This document shows, one piece after another, positions 34,712-43,777 of a DNA stretch of 64,000 nt. The position numbers and the translations under genes are program-made. Under the pieces are notes generated by a model that was not told the DNA's origin, searched no databases, and saw nothing but the letters and a program-made list of their open reading frames with translations. Origin of the DNA: Dysgonomonas mossii (GTDB lineage: Bacteria > Bacteroidota > Bacteroidia > Bacteroidales > Dysgonomonadaceae). Each line of letters starts with the position of its first letter. Within the stretch, counting starts at the first letter, position 1. Location: positions 62,001 through 126,000 of the forward strand of contig NZ_SPPK01000004.1 of NCBI RefSeq assembly GCF_004569505.1, written 5' to 3'.

Positions 34712-35587
34712 AAACGGTGGGTGGAGGAGGGAACTTTTACATATAAAAATAGAAAACTACACTATACTGCAAAATGAGCATTTTCATATTTTCAAAAACA
34801 ATTAATGATTAGGGGTAAATGAAAATTAATCATCCTTAACAACAATTATGTAAACGAACCGCAAAAACATGTGAGATGCTAAAAAATGAATACAAACTTA
34901 CCGATAGGCCTCAAAAAGAAATCTTAAAAAGCCAAAAATAAACCATCCAGACAAGGGAATGTATTAAATTTGCGATTCGAAAAAAAGCTGTTCTGATGGG
35001 TTGTAAAAAGCCTTTTGACTTACGGTTTAATCTTAAAAAAATCAGAGATTATGTTTGATTATAAATTTAGAGATGTATAAATAAGATTGAATGAATACCG
35101 TTTCTTCGAAATTATATTGTACCTAATGTTTTACAAATTGAAAGAGATTTCAGTTATAGAAACATCAAAAAGACTTTTATAAATGTATAGAATTATTATC
35201 GGAGTAAGCAAAGATATAGTAAGACCAGTAAGAAGAACTGACTTCAAGAAACATAATCGCAACAGTATGCCAATCGCGAATTTAAACTATCCTTCAAATT
35301 CAATTAAAAGCTAAACTGTGAGGAGCGTTATAAAAAAGAAACCAAAAGTTTTCATCCTATACATTTTTGGAAGAGGAAAATAGCAAAATTTCCTTTTCCA
35401 ATATGTGAATAGTGTCTTTTGGTGAAATATGACAAGTCTCAAATAGGTATATCTGATAGTATAGAAATATACTAAGATTCTATTATTGGGATCCAAGTCA
35501 ATAGGCGATTAAATTTCTGCCTATTCATATTTGTTGAAAGAAAACAAAGCAAAGTAATATAAATAATTAGTTTTCAATTAGTAAATC
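34712..35587. other. 876-bp gene-free region upstream of the capsule recombinase
   Basis: No open gene. It contains a near-perfect inverted pair, TTAAATTTGCGATT (34964-34977) against AATCGCGAATTTAA (35272-35285), with one mismatch in 14, enclosing 294 bp. Inside are promoter-like boxes: TTTA (35026-35029) with TATGTTTG (35050-35057) 20 bp on, pointing right, and TATCTTTG (about 35209-35216) pointing left. Hairpins AATAGGC/GCCTATT (35500-35525) and ATGATTA/TAATCAT (about 34804-34832) are also present. Several broken frames suggest decayed sequence, but none is recognisable. Confidence 0.4.
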
Positions 35588-36796
35588 ATGACATCAGTAA
35601 AAGTGAAAATCAGACCTTCCATTGTCGAAAATAGGGAAGGTGCGCTCTATTATCAACTTATTCATAATCGAGTAACCAGGCAGATAAATACAGATTATAA
35701 AATCTTTCCTGGTGAGTGGAACAAACGTGGTGCAAATATTATCCTGCCTCTGTTTGATGAAAACAGAAAGAATTATCTCCTGTCTATAGAAGAAAAGATA
35801 GTGTTGGATACAGAAAGGCTTGCAAATATTATAGACGTATTTAGTAAAAGAGGAGTTTCTTATACCGTAGATGAAGTTGTCTCAAGTTTTGAAAAGCAGA
35901 TTCGAGGGACTTCCTTTTTTGTCTTTATGCAGCAGTTGATTGTCCGACTCAAACAATTTGGTAGAATTAGAACTAGTGAGACATATAAAACTACCTTAAA
36001 TAGTTTTATGCATTTTAGAAATGGAAAGGATTTATATCCTTACGACATTAATTCGGAGCTAATGACAGAGTATGAGGCTTACTTAAGATCTAATGGTGTA
36101 AGTCAGAATAGTTCATCATTTTATATGAGGATACTTCGAGCTGTGTATAATCGTAGTGTGGAGAAAGGTTTGACAGAACAGAAATATCCATTCAAATATG
36201 TATATACCGGCATTGAAAAAACCATTAAAAGAGCAGTTTCTTTTAAAGTCATTAAGCAAATAAGAGATTTGAATCTGGCTCCTTACCCAACATTGGATTA
36301 TGTGCGTGATATGTTTCTATTTAGTTTCTACACAAGAGGAATGTCGTTTGTGGATATGGCTTACCTCAAGAAGAAAGATCTTAGTGGAGGAGTGTTGTCA
36401 TATCGCAGAAAAAAGACAGGTCAGCAACTATTTATTAAATGGGAGCAGTGTATGCAGGATATTGTAGATAAGTATCCTCCTAATGAGTCTTCATACTTAC
36501 TCCCCATTATTAAAAGTGCCGAGAAAGATGAAAGAAGTCAATACAAGAATGCGTCTTGCCTTATAAACCGTAATTTGAAAATTATTGGAAGTAAATTAGG
36601 ACTATCTATTCCTTTAACTATGTATGTGGCTCGTCATTCATGGGCTAGTATAGCAAAAAGTAAGAATATTCCTGTTACGGTAATAAGTGAAGGAATGGGG
36701 CATGATTCAGAAGTAACCACACAGATCTATCTAGCAGCATTAGATACATCTATAATAGACAGGGCTAATAATATGATACTTAAATCTCTATTGTAG
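35588..36796 (+). CDS. Tyrosine recombinase next to the invertible capsule promoter
   Basis: A 402-residue site-specific recombinase. The N-terminal arm-like domain and SAM-like core-binding domain (about 105-195) precede the catalytic domain with Arg250 (TRGMSF), the KKTGQ hairpin near 275, Arg349 (YVARHS), His372 (MGHD) and the nucleophile Tyr381 (TQIYLAAL). Tyrosine recombinases lie directly before phase-variable capsule loci in Bacteroides and relatives. The inverted repeats start 26 bp after its stop, so it is the likely invertase of that segment. It is not associated with attachment sites of an element. Confidence 0.9.
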   Translation: MTSVKVKIRPSIVENREGALYYQLIHNRVTRQINTDYKIFPGEWNKRGANIILPLFDENRKNYLLSIEEKIVLDTERLANIIDVFSKRGVSYTVDEVVSSFEKQIRGTSFFVFMQQLIVRLKQFGRIRTSETYKTTLNSFMHFRNGKDLYPYDINSELMTEYEAYLRSNGVSQNSSSFYMRILRAVYNRSVEKGLTEQKYPFKYVYTGIEKTIKRAVSFKVIKQIRDLNLAPYPTLDYVRDMFLFSFYTRGMSFVDMAYLKKKDLSGGVLSYRRKKTGQQLFIKWEQCMQDIVDKYPPNESSYLLPIIKSAEKDERSQYKNASCLINRNLKIIGSKLGLSIPLTMYVARHSWASIAKSKNIPVTVISEGMGHDSEVTTQIYLAALDTSIIDRANNMILKSLL

Positions 36797-36822
36797 TATT
36801 AAAATGATTCTTAAATATAGAT

Positions 36823-36845
36823 ATCTCTTGCTAAGAGATATGTTT
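36823..36845 (+). repeat. Left inverted repeat of the invertible segment (23 bp)
   Basis: Begins ATCTCTTGCTAAGAGATATG and ends TTT. It is the exact reverse complement of 36990-37012. Each repeat contains its own small palindrome TCTCTT-GCT-AAGAGA, as expected for recombinase binding. Confidence 0.9.
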
Positions 36846-36989
36846 AATACTGCAAAAGTATACAAAATATTGAAAACAAGAAGATAGTTCTGAAGCTTTT
36901 TTTAAGGAAATTATTTAAAATATAAAAATGTTTAGTGAAAGCTTTCTATCCGTTTGCGTATATACTTGATAGATAATCTAATACAATAA
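36846..36989. promoter_or_regulatory. Invertible promoter segment (144 bp), apparently in the OFF orientation
   Basis: Bounded by perfect 23-bp inverted repeats. The only box that fits TAnnTTTG well is TACTTTTG on the minus strand (36853-36860), followed by GC as in the Bacteroides consensus, and located 8 bp from the left repeat; it points left, away from upxY. The -33 region is weak (CTTG at 36877-36880). Inversion would place this promoter next to the right repeat, pointing at upxY. I saw no good right-pointing promoter in the present orientation. Confidence 0.78.
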
Positions 36990-37012
36990 AAACATATCTC
37001 TTAGCAAGAGAT
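36990..37012 (-). repeat. Right inverted repeat of the invertible segment (23 bp)
   Basis: Exact reverse complement of 36823-36845. The region from here to upxY (37013-37163) would be the mRNA leader in the ON state and holds no gene. Confidence 0.9.
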
Positions 37013-37163
37013 GTGCATACAGCGAGATCATAACTACTTATTGAGAATTTTTATTTAACACATAAGTGTGTTGTAAATAAATAAAAAATCTGCTGTATTA
37101 TACACTTTATATCTATAACTAATTGGAATACATTATATTGTAATATTTCATGGAACCAGAGCT

Positions 37164-37757
37164 ATGCTCATATCTGAAATAAAACCTTATAAAGTTCCAG
37201 ATAATAGCACACTATTCATTCTTATGTACAAGCAAGAGATTCCGAGTTGGTACGCTATGCGTGCGATATTCCGCAAAGAAATGGATACAAAAAAATTATT
37301 GGATAAGGAATGCATTCGGAGTTTTATTCCTATGCATTATACACTCACTATGAAAAATGGTCGTAAAGTGAGAGAATTGGTTCCTGCTATTACGAATCTG
37401 ATCTTTGTTCACGCCACGCCAACAGCTATTAAACAGGTCAAGTCAAAAACCGAATACCTTCAGTACATTATTGACTCGAGAAGTAAAGAAAAAATTATAG
37501 TTCCTGATGATCAAATGAAACGCTTCATTGCTGTAGCGAGTATTTGCCACGAAAAAATGACTTACCTAAAACCAGAGGAAGTCGATTTGAGAAAAGGAAC
37601 TTTGGTGCGGGTACTTGGCGGTCCTTTTGATGGCGTTGAAGGTGTTTTTGTGAAAGTGAAAGGTGTGCGAAGTAGGCGAGTGGTAGTTCTTATACAAGGT
37701 ATTGCTGCTGTTGTAACTGCCGAGATAGAAACTGACCTGATTGAAGTTATATCATAA
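37164..37757 (+). CDS. upxY: UpxY-type transcription antiterminator (NusG-like)
   Basis: A 197-residue NusG paralogue of the kind that is the first gene of Bacteroidales capsule operons and stops premature termination within its own operon. The NGN domain spans about 20-120 (PSWYAMRAIFRKE and ELVPAITNLIFVHATPTAIK) and a KOW motif about 142-175 (KGTLVRVLGGPFDGVEGVFV). No upxZ follows; the next gene, 39 bp on, is the WecA-like transferase. Without a regulatory partner, cross-inhibition of other capsule loci is not obvious from this locus. Confidence 0.92.
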   Translation: MLISEIKPYKVPDNSTLFILMYKQEIPSWYAMRAIFRKEMDTKKLLDKECIRSFIPMHYTLTMKNGRKVRELVPAITNLIFVHATPTAIKQVKSKTEYLQYIIDSRSKEKIIVPDDQMKRFIAVASICHEKMTYLKPEEVDLRKGTLVRVLGGPFDGVEGVFVKVKGVRSRRVVVLIQGIAAVVTAEIETDLIEVIS

Positions 37758-37796
37758 GGTGGAATAATTAACTAATCTAATTTTAATTTTCATAGA

Positions 37797-38954
37797 ATGT
37801 ATTACTGGATTATAAATATCGGTTTGGTTTTCTTTCTTTGCATGTTCTTTGCATGGATACTAATTCCAAATATTCTGCTTATTGCTTTTCGAAAAAAGTT
37901 GTTTGACCTACCGGATGAGAGAAAAATTCATCATGGAATGATCCCCAGGCTTGGAGGCCTAGCTTTCAATCCTGCTATCTTCTTTTCTATTTCTTTATTG
38001 CTTGGTCTTGATTTTATTTTAGGGGAACCGGATATTCTTAAGCAAGAAGGAAGTAACGTTCCTGAATTATTGTTTGGCTTCTGCGCCAGCACAATACTCT
38101 ATTTAGTCGGAATTGCGGATGACTTGATCGGTGTTCGTTATCGTACTAAATTTATTATTCAGATATTATGTGGCGTTATATTAATTGCCGGAGGAGTATG
38201 GATAAATAATTTGTATGGTATATGTGGCATTTACGGATTGTCGGAATGGATAGGATATCCTTTAACTATTTTAGTCATTGTATTTGTTATCAACTCAATC
38301 AATCTTATTGATGGTATTGACGGTCTGGCTTCTGGACTGAGTGGAGCAGCTTTGCTTTTTTACGGACTAATTTATATCTACCTCGAACAGTGGCTTTTTG
38401 CGATGCTAGCTTTTGCTGCATTGGGAGCTCTCATTCCATTTTTTTATTACAACGTCTTTGGCAATGTTAATCATGGGAAGAAAATATTCATGGGAGATAC
38501 CGGTAGCTTGACAATAGGAATCATTTTATGTATTCTTAGTATAAAGATATTAAACCAACCCGTAGATATTACAGCTTCGTTCAATCCCGCTGTATTGGCA
38601 TTTGCTCCTTTAATAATTCCATGCTTTGATGTAATGCGAGTTTTTATAAGTCGCATACGTATGAAAAAGCATCCTTTTATGCCTGACAAAAGTCATATAC
38701 ATCATAAGCTTCTAGCGGCAGGAATCTGTCAGCGAGCAGCAATGATAATTATAATTTCAGTATCGTTAATATTTACTTTGTATAATATCATCCTATCGCA
38801 ATATGTTGACGTAAGCCTACTTTTGATTATCAACATCATTTTATGGATGCTGGGTAATATGTGGCTGGCATTCAAAATAAAAAGACACGAACTAAAGCTC
38901 TCTATCGTCGAAACAGACAATAATCTCAAAAAACAATCCATTTATAAATTATGA
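37797..38954 (+). CDS. WecA/MraY-like undecaprenyl-phosphate sugar-1-phosphate transferase
   Basis: A 385-residue polytopic protein of the glycosyltransferase 4 family that starts a repeat unit by moving a sugar-1-phosphate, usually GlcNAc-1-P, to undecaprenyl phosphate. It has about ten TM helices and the family motifs GIADDLIG, NSINLIDGIDGLASG, FMGDTGSL and the late DKSHIHHKLL. It overlaps the Wza-like gene by 4 bp. Its place just after upxY implies that it initiates this locus's polymer. The exact sugar is not decided. Confidence 0.9.
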   Translation: MYYWIINIGLVFFLCMFFAWILIPNILLIAFRKKLFDLPDERKIHHGMIPRLGGLAFNPAIFFSISLLLGLDFILGEPDILKQEGSNVPELLFGFCASTILYLVGIADDLIGVRYRTKFIIQILCGVILIAGGVWINNLYGICGIYGLSEWIGYPLTILVIVFVINSINLIDGIDGLASGLSGAALLFYGLIYIYLEQWLFAMLAFAALGALIPFFYYNVFGNVNHGKKIFMGDTGSLTIGIILCILSIKILNQPVDITASFNPAVLAFAPLIIPCFDVMRVFISRIRMKKHPFMPDKSHIHHKLLAAGICQRAAMIIIISVSLIFTLYNIILSQYVDVSLLLIINIILWMLGNMWLAFKIKRHELKLSIVETDNNLKKQSIYKL

Positions 38955-39751
38955 GAATAAAACATTTCTTATTTGTGTTGATGGCTTCCATCATCTTTAA
39001 TTCTTGTGGATCAACACAAAATATTAGCTACTTTCAAGACTTACAGCAAGGTGTACCGGGGGAAATACTGAACCCGATAAAAATAACAATAAAGACAGAT
39101 GATAAGATATCAATAGTGATAAGTAGCAAGGATTCCCAGTTAGCAGAACTATTTAACTTGCCTATCGTGGCACATCGTGTAGGACAGTCGCAAAGCCCAT
39201 CTCTGAATCAAAATCAGCAAATATCAAGTTATACAGTAAGCTCATCGGGTGAAATCGATTTTCCGGTATTAGGCAAAATACATGTTGATGGAATGACTCG
39301 AGAAGAGATTGCAAGTTATATAAAAAATCAGCTGTTATCAAATAACCTGATCAAAGATCCGGTTGTGACTGTAGAGTTTGCCAACCTTTCTATTTCAGTT
39401 TTAGGAGAGGTCAATACTCCAGGAAGGTATAATATAGAGCGAGATAAAATAACTTTACTCGATGCGCTGGGAATGGCTGGAGATCTAACAATTTATGGAA
39501 AACGTGAAAATGTTCTCGTTTTACGGCAGACGGCAGGTAAGCAGGTTCCTTATAAAGTGAATCTAAATTCGGGACATGATATGTATGCCTCACCTGTCTA
39601 TTATCTACAACAAAATGATGTAGTTTATGTGGAACCTAATAAAACACGGGCACGTCAATCAACCGTTAATGGCAACAATGTCATATCCACTTCTTTTTGG
39701 CTGTCAGTGGCCTCTTTAATAACTACACTCACTGTACTTATTGTTAAATAA
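38951..39751 (+). CDS. Polysaccharide export outer-membrane lipoprotein (Wza-like)
   Basis: A 266-residue exporter of the poly_export/SLBB type. It has a lipoprotein signal peptide with Cys at about residue 19 (IFNSCGSTQ), the poly_export domain (about 45-140, with YTVSSSGEIDFPVLGKIHVD) and an SLBB domain (about 145-225, ISVLGEVNTPGRYN). A C-terminal hydrophobic segment (SFWLSVASLITTLTVLIV) could cross the outer membrane. It forms the outer-membrane channel partner of the Wzc-like protein encoded 21 bp downstream. Confidence 0.9.
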   Translation: MRIKHFLFVLMASIIFNSCGSTQNISYFQDLQQGVPGEILNPIKITIKTDDKISIVISSKDSQLAELFNLPIVAHRVGQSQSPSLNQNQQISSYTVSSSGEIDFPVLGKIHVDGMTREEIASYIKNQLLSNNLIKDPVVTVEFANLSISVLGEVNTPGRYNIERDKITLLDALGMAGDLTIYGKRENVLVLRQTAGKQVPYKVNLNSGHDMYASPVYYLQQNDVVYVEPNKTRARQSTVNGNNVISTSFWLSVASLITTLTVLIVK

Positions 39752-39772
39752 AAAAAGAAAACATAAACATAA

Positions 39773-42187
39773 ATGACTTCAGTTCAACATAATAAAACAG
39801 AGCAGAAACAGACGGAAGATCTTATTCGTCTACAAGATTTATTATATTTATGCCTTTTCAGGTGGCGTTGGTTTGTAATATCTCTTTTTATAACAATTAG
39901 TATTGCAACTTTTTATATATTAACAACTCCTCCAATATATATTCGTTCAGCTTCTATCCTTATCAAAGAAGACTCGAAAAGTCAATCCATATCGAGTGAT
40001 GTAGCTTCTATGTTTGCTGACTTTGGGCTGTCTCAACCCAATACAAACGTAAACAATGAGTTGATCGCTATACAGTCACCCTCTATTATTCTGGAAACAG
40101 TAAAGCGGTTGCATTTGGATGTAAACTATCAGATTAAAGATTCCTTTTACAAAAAAGTCTTATACGGTCCGGATCTCCCAATCACAGTTTCTTTTGCCGA
40201 TTTGGCAGATAATGAATCTGCAGAGCTTGTTATAAAATTGTTGGCTGATGGGACATTTGAGTGCTCTGACTTTACATCTGATAATAAGGATATTGCTAAC
40301 AACGTAATCAAAGGCAAGTTTAATGATACGATCGACACCCCATTAGGGAAAATAATAGTAGTCCCAACTTCGTATTACACTAAAAATGAGATGCCTCTGA
40401 TATATATTTCCCGTACTAACTTATATAGTGCTACGGATTTATTCAAACAGAATCTGACAGCATCTTTAAGCGAGGAAAAAGCAACTGTTATCGATCTGTC
40501 GTATAAAGATGTTTCCACACAACGGGCTGAAGATGTATTGAATACATTAATATCCGTTTATAAAGAAAATTGGGTGAAAGACAGGAACCTTATAACAGTT
40601 AGTACCAGTCTCTTTATCACTGATCGCTTGAGTGGAATTGAACGCGAATTGGGTGATGTGGATGAAGATATCTCTTCTTACAAAAGACAAAATTTGGTGC
40701 CGGACGTAGAAGCCGCCTCCAGCATGTATATGGCACAATCGAGGGAGACAAGTAATCTTATGTTGGATTTAAATACCCGATTATCAATGGCTCGTTATAT
40801 GCGCAACCATTTGATGACTTCTACAAATAACAATCAATTGATTCCTGCAAATTCAGGTATCGAGAGTGCTAGCGTTGAAAATCAAATAACGGAATACAAT
40901 ACCATTCAATTGCAGCGGAACAATTTGGTCTCTAATAGCAGCGAACAGAATCCTTTGGTCGTGGACTTAGATCAGTCTCTTCAATCTATGCGTAAAGCAA
41001 TTGTTTCATCGATAGATAATCTGATTGTAACCTTAAATACTCAAACAAAGAATTTACAAAGCAACGAACAAGAAACAACAGCTCAAATAGCAGCCAACCC
41101 TGATCAAGCAAAATATTTGCTTTCTGTAGGACGACAACAGAAAGTAAAAGAAGCTCTTTATTTATTTTTATTACAGAAACGCGAAGAAAATGAATTATCT
41201 CAGGCCTTTATTGCATACAATACACGTATGATAACCTCTCCTTATGGTAATTTGAACTCGATAGCACCACAGAAAAGAAATATATTATTGGTTGCCTTTG
41301 TATTAGGTCTCCTTATTCCGGTAGTGATAATATTTATTCGAGAGAATACGAATTCTACAATACGGGGACGGAAAGATTTGGATAATCTGATCTTGCCTTT
41401 TATCGGAGAAATTCCTCTTTTCTATCCACAGAAACGTGGCTGGCGATTCTGGAAAAAACAACCTGAAGAGAGTAAAGTGGTTGTAAAAGAAGAAAATAAA
41501 GATGTCATCAATGAAGCATTTCGTGTTTTACGTACAAACCTTGAGTTTATGACAGCTAAGAAAGATAATTTGAATGTAATTATCTTGACATCGTTTAATC
41601 CAGGGAGTGGTAAAACATTCCTGACAATAAACATGGCTATCAGTTTGGCTATAAAAGGTAAAAAAGTATTGGTTATCGATGGTGATTTGCGCTATGCTTC
41701 TACTTCCTCTTTTGTTAACTCACCGAAGCAGGGTTTGAGTGACTATCTTGGGAAACAAATCGATAATATATATGATACAATTATTGTCGACGAAAAATAT
41801 ACAAATCTTAGTATTTTACCGGTGGGCACCATTCCTCCGAATCCTACAGAATTATTATTTGACGAACGTTTAGAAACATTGATAAACGATATACGTAGTA
41901 AATATGATTATATATTTATTGACTGTCCACCAATAGATATTGTAGCAGATACCCAAATTATTGAAAGGCTTGCAGATAGAACTCTTTTTGTTGTTCGTGC
42001 AGGATTGTTAGAACGAAGCATGCTCTCCGATTTGAATAACATCTATAAGGAAGAACGTTTCAAGAATATGGCTCTGATCCTGAATGGTACGACCAGTGGT
42101 ATCGGATACCATAAATATGGGTATCGTTATGGCTATCAATATGGTTATTACGGATCCAATAATCAAACAAAGAAAAGAGATAAATAA
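39773..42187 (+). CDS. Wzc-like chain-length determinant and tyrosine autokinase
   Basis: An 804-residue inner-membrane co-polymerase. The N-terminal Wzz domain starts with a TM helix at about 30-52 (WFVISLFITISIATFYIL); a long periplasmic coiled region follows; the second TM is at about 500-522 (NILLVAFVLGLLIPVVIIFI). The cytoplasmic BY-kinase has Walker A NPGSGKT, A' VLVIDGDLR and Walker B YIFIDCPP. The C-terminal tail is a tyrosine cluster (KYGYRYGYQYGYYG), the autophosphorylation site. It controls polymer length and export together with the Wza-like protein. Confidence 0.93.
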   Translation: MTSVQHNKTEQKQTEDLIRLQDLLYLCLFRWRWFVISLFITISIATFYILTTPPIYIRSASILIKEDSKSQSISSDVASMFADFGLSQPNTNVNNELIAIQSPSIILETVKRLHLDVNYQIKDSFYKKVLYGPDLPITVSFADLADNESAELVIKLLADGTFECSDFTSDNKDIANNVIKGKFNDTIDTPLGKIIVVPTSYYTKNEMPLIYISRTNLYSATDLFKQNLTASLSEEKATVIDLSYKDVSTQRAEDVLNTLISVYKENWVKDRNLITVSTSLFITDRLSGIERELGDVDEDISSYKRQNLVPDVEAASSMYMAQSRETSNLMLDLNTRLSMARYMRNHLMTSTNNNQLIPANSGIESASVENQITEYNTIQLQRNNLVSNSSEQNPLVVDLDQSLQSMRKAIVSSIDNLIVTLNTQTKNLQSNEQETTAQIAANPDQAKYLLSVGRQQKVKEALYLFLLQKREENELSQAFIAYNTRMITSPYGNLNSIAPQKRNILLVAFVLGLLIPVVIIFIRENTNSTIRGRKDLDNLILPFIGEIPLFYPQKRGWRFWKKQPEESKVVVKEENKDVINEAFRVLRTNLEFMTAKKDNLNVIILTSFNPGSGKTFLTINMAISLAIKGKKVLVIDGDLRYASTSSFVNSPKQGLSDYLGKQIDNIYDTIIVDEKYTNLSILPVGTIPPNPTELLFDERLETLINDIRSKYDYIFIDCPPIDIVADTQIIERLADRTLFVVRAGLLERSMLSDLNNIYKEERFKNMALILNGTTSGIGYHKYGYRYGYQYGYYGSNNQTKKRDK

Positions 42188-42241
42188 CGATCTGACTTAT
42201 ATATATACACATAATAGAAAATTAATAAAAAAAACTTTAAG

Positions 42242-43126
42242 ATGAAAGGAATAGTATTGGCTGGTGGCTCGGGTACAAGATTATATCCGATAACGAAGGG
42301 TGTAAGCAAACAACTCCTTCCCATTTATGATAAGCCCATGATTTATTATCCCATATCGGTATTGATGCTTGCCGGAATACGAGAAATATTAATCATATCA
42401 ACCCCTGTCGATTTACCCGGATTTAAACGCTTATTGGGCGATGGGTCAGATTATGGTGTGCATTTTGAATATGCAGAACAGCCTTCACCTGACGGGCTGG
42501 CACAAGCCTTTATTATCGGTGAAGAATTTATCGGAAATGATGCAGCTTGTCTGGTACTGGGAGATAATATTTTTCATGGAACAGGTTTCTCCGCATCACT
42601 CAAGGAAGCTGTACGAGATGCAGAGGATGAAGGTATTGCTACAGTATTTGGATATCGGGTTGATGATCCGGAACGATACGGTGTTGCCGAATTTGATTCA
42701 GAGGGAAATTGTCTCTCGATTGAAGAAAAACCTCAGAAGCCTAAATCCAATTATGCGGTTGTAGGACTCTACTTTTATCCAAACAAAGTGGTAGATGTCG
42801 CAAAAAACATTAAGCCATCTGCTCGTGGAGAGTTGGAAATCACGACTGTTAATCAAAAGTTCCTTCAAGATAAAAGCCTTAAAGTAAAGACTCTGGGGCG
42901 TGGTTTTGCTTGGTTCGATACCGGTACTCACGATTCATTAGCAGAAGCATCTATATTCGTTGAGGTTATAGAAAAACGACAAGGCTTGAAGATTGCTTGC
43001 CTTGAGAGTATTGCTTTGCAAAAAGGATGGATTAACCAAGAACAGATGTGTACTCTGGCTGTACCAATGATCAAAAATCAATACGGGCAATATCTACTGA
43101 AAATGATAGAAGAAATAGAACAATAA
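42242..43126 (+). CDS. rmlA: Glucose-1-phosphate thymidylyltransferase
   Basis: A 294-residue enzyme making dTDP-glucose from glucose 1-phosphate and dTTP, the first step to dTDP-rhamnose-type sugars. The signature [20 protein letters not shown] and [15 protein letters not shown] stand at the N-terminus, and VLGDNIFHG and [15 protein letters not shown] further on. Length and start are standard. rmlC begins 3 bp after its stop. Confidence 0.96.
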   Translation: MKGIVLAGGSGTRLYPITKGVSKQLLPIYDKPMIYYPISVLMLAGIREILIISTPVDLPGFKRLLGDGSDYGVHFEYAEQPSPDGLAQAFIIGEEFIGNDAACLVLGDNIFHGTGFSASLKEAVRDAEDEGIATVFGYRVDDPERYGVAEFDSEGNCLSIEEKPQKPKSNYAVVGLYFYPNKVVDVAKNIKPSARGELEITTVNQKFLQDKSLKVKTLGRGFAWFDTGTHDSLAEASIFVEVIEKRQGLKIACLESIALQKGWINQEQMCTLAVPMIKNQYGQYLLKMIEEIEQ

Positions 43127-43129
43127 GCA

Positions 43130-43723
43130 ATGGTGAATATAATAACAACTCAAATAAAAGATGTAGTGATCCTAGAACCGAAGATATTCGGAGATGACAG
43201 GGGATACTTTTTTGAAAGCTACAATCAAACTGAATTTAATCCATCGATTCGCACAGTGCGTTTTGTGCAGGACAATGAGTCTAAATCGTGTTACGGAGTT
43301 TTAAGGGGTTTGCATTTTCAAAAACCGCCCTTTGCACAGAGTAAGTTGGTACGTGTCATCGCAGGAGAAGTATTGGATGTGGCGGTAGATATACGCCGCA
43401 ATTCGCCTACATTTGGTAAACATGTTGCAGTGAAACTATCGGGAGAGAACCACCGTCAGCTATTTATTCCTCGTGGTTTTGCTCATGGTTTTGTCGTACT
43501 CAGCAATGAAGCTGTATTTCAGTATAAATGTGATAATTCTTATTCCCCGCAATCGGAGGGGGCTATTGCATGGAATGACCCGGAGATTGGTATCGATTGG
43601 ATTGTAGCTCCTGAAGATATAATTCTTTCTGAAAAGGATACTCGGCACCCATTTCTCAAGGATGCAACCGAACTATTTGATTACAACATCGATTACTATA
43701 CCGAGACATCCGTAAGTATATAA
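43130..43723 (+). CDS. rmlC: dTDP-4-dehydrorhamnose 3,5-epimerase
   Basis: A 197-residue cupin that epimerises C3 and C5 of dTDP-4-keto-6-deoxyglucose. Family motifs include DDRGYFFESYNQTEF, VLRGLHFQKPPFAQSKLVRV with the catalytic His, EVLDVAVDIRRNSPTFGKH and FIPRGFAHGFVVLS. It lies 3 bp after rmlA and is slightly longer than average at the C-terminus. Confidence 0.95.
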   Translation: MVNIITTQIKDVVILEPKIFGDDRGYFFESYNQTEFNPSIRTVRFVQDNESKSCYGVLRGLHFQKPPFAQSKLVRVIAGEVLDVAVDIRRNSPTFGKHVAVKLSGENHRQLFIPRGFAHGFVVLSNEAVFQYKCDNSYSPQSEGAIAWNDPEIGIDWIVAPEDIILSEKDTRHPFLKDATELFDYNIDYYTETSVSI

Positions 43724-43777
43724 ATATACCTATGCTGATAGTATATTATTTTAACAAACAATCAATTGATTATAAAA

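Noticed and set aside
35588..36796. The capsule recombinase as integrase of a second integrated element
   Set aside because: No tRNA or direct repeats flank the region; the nearby perfect inverted repeats and upxY fit a promoter invertase better.
42100..42170. Tyrosine/glycine repeat at the end of the Wzc-like protein as a novel repeat
   Set aside because: A C-terminal tyrosine cluster is the normal autophosphorylation tail of BY-kinases.
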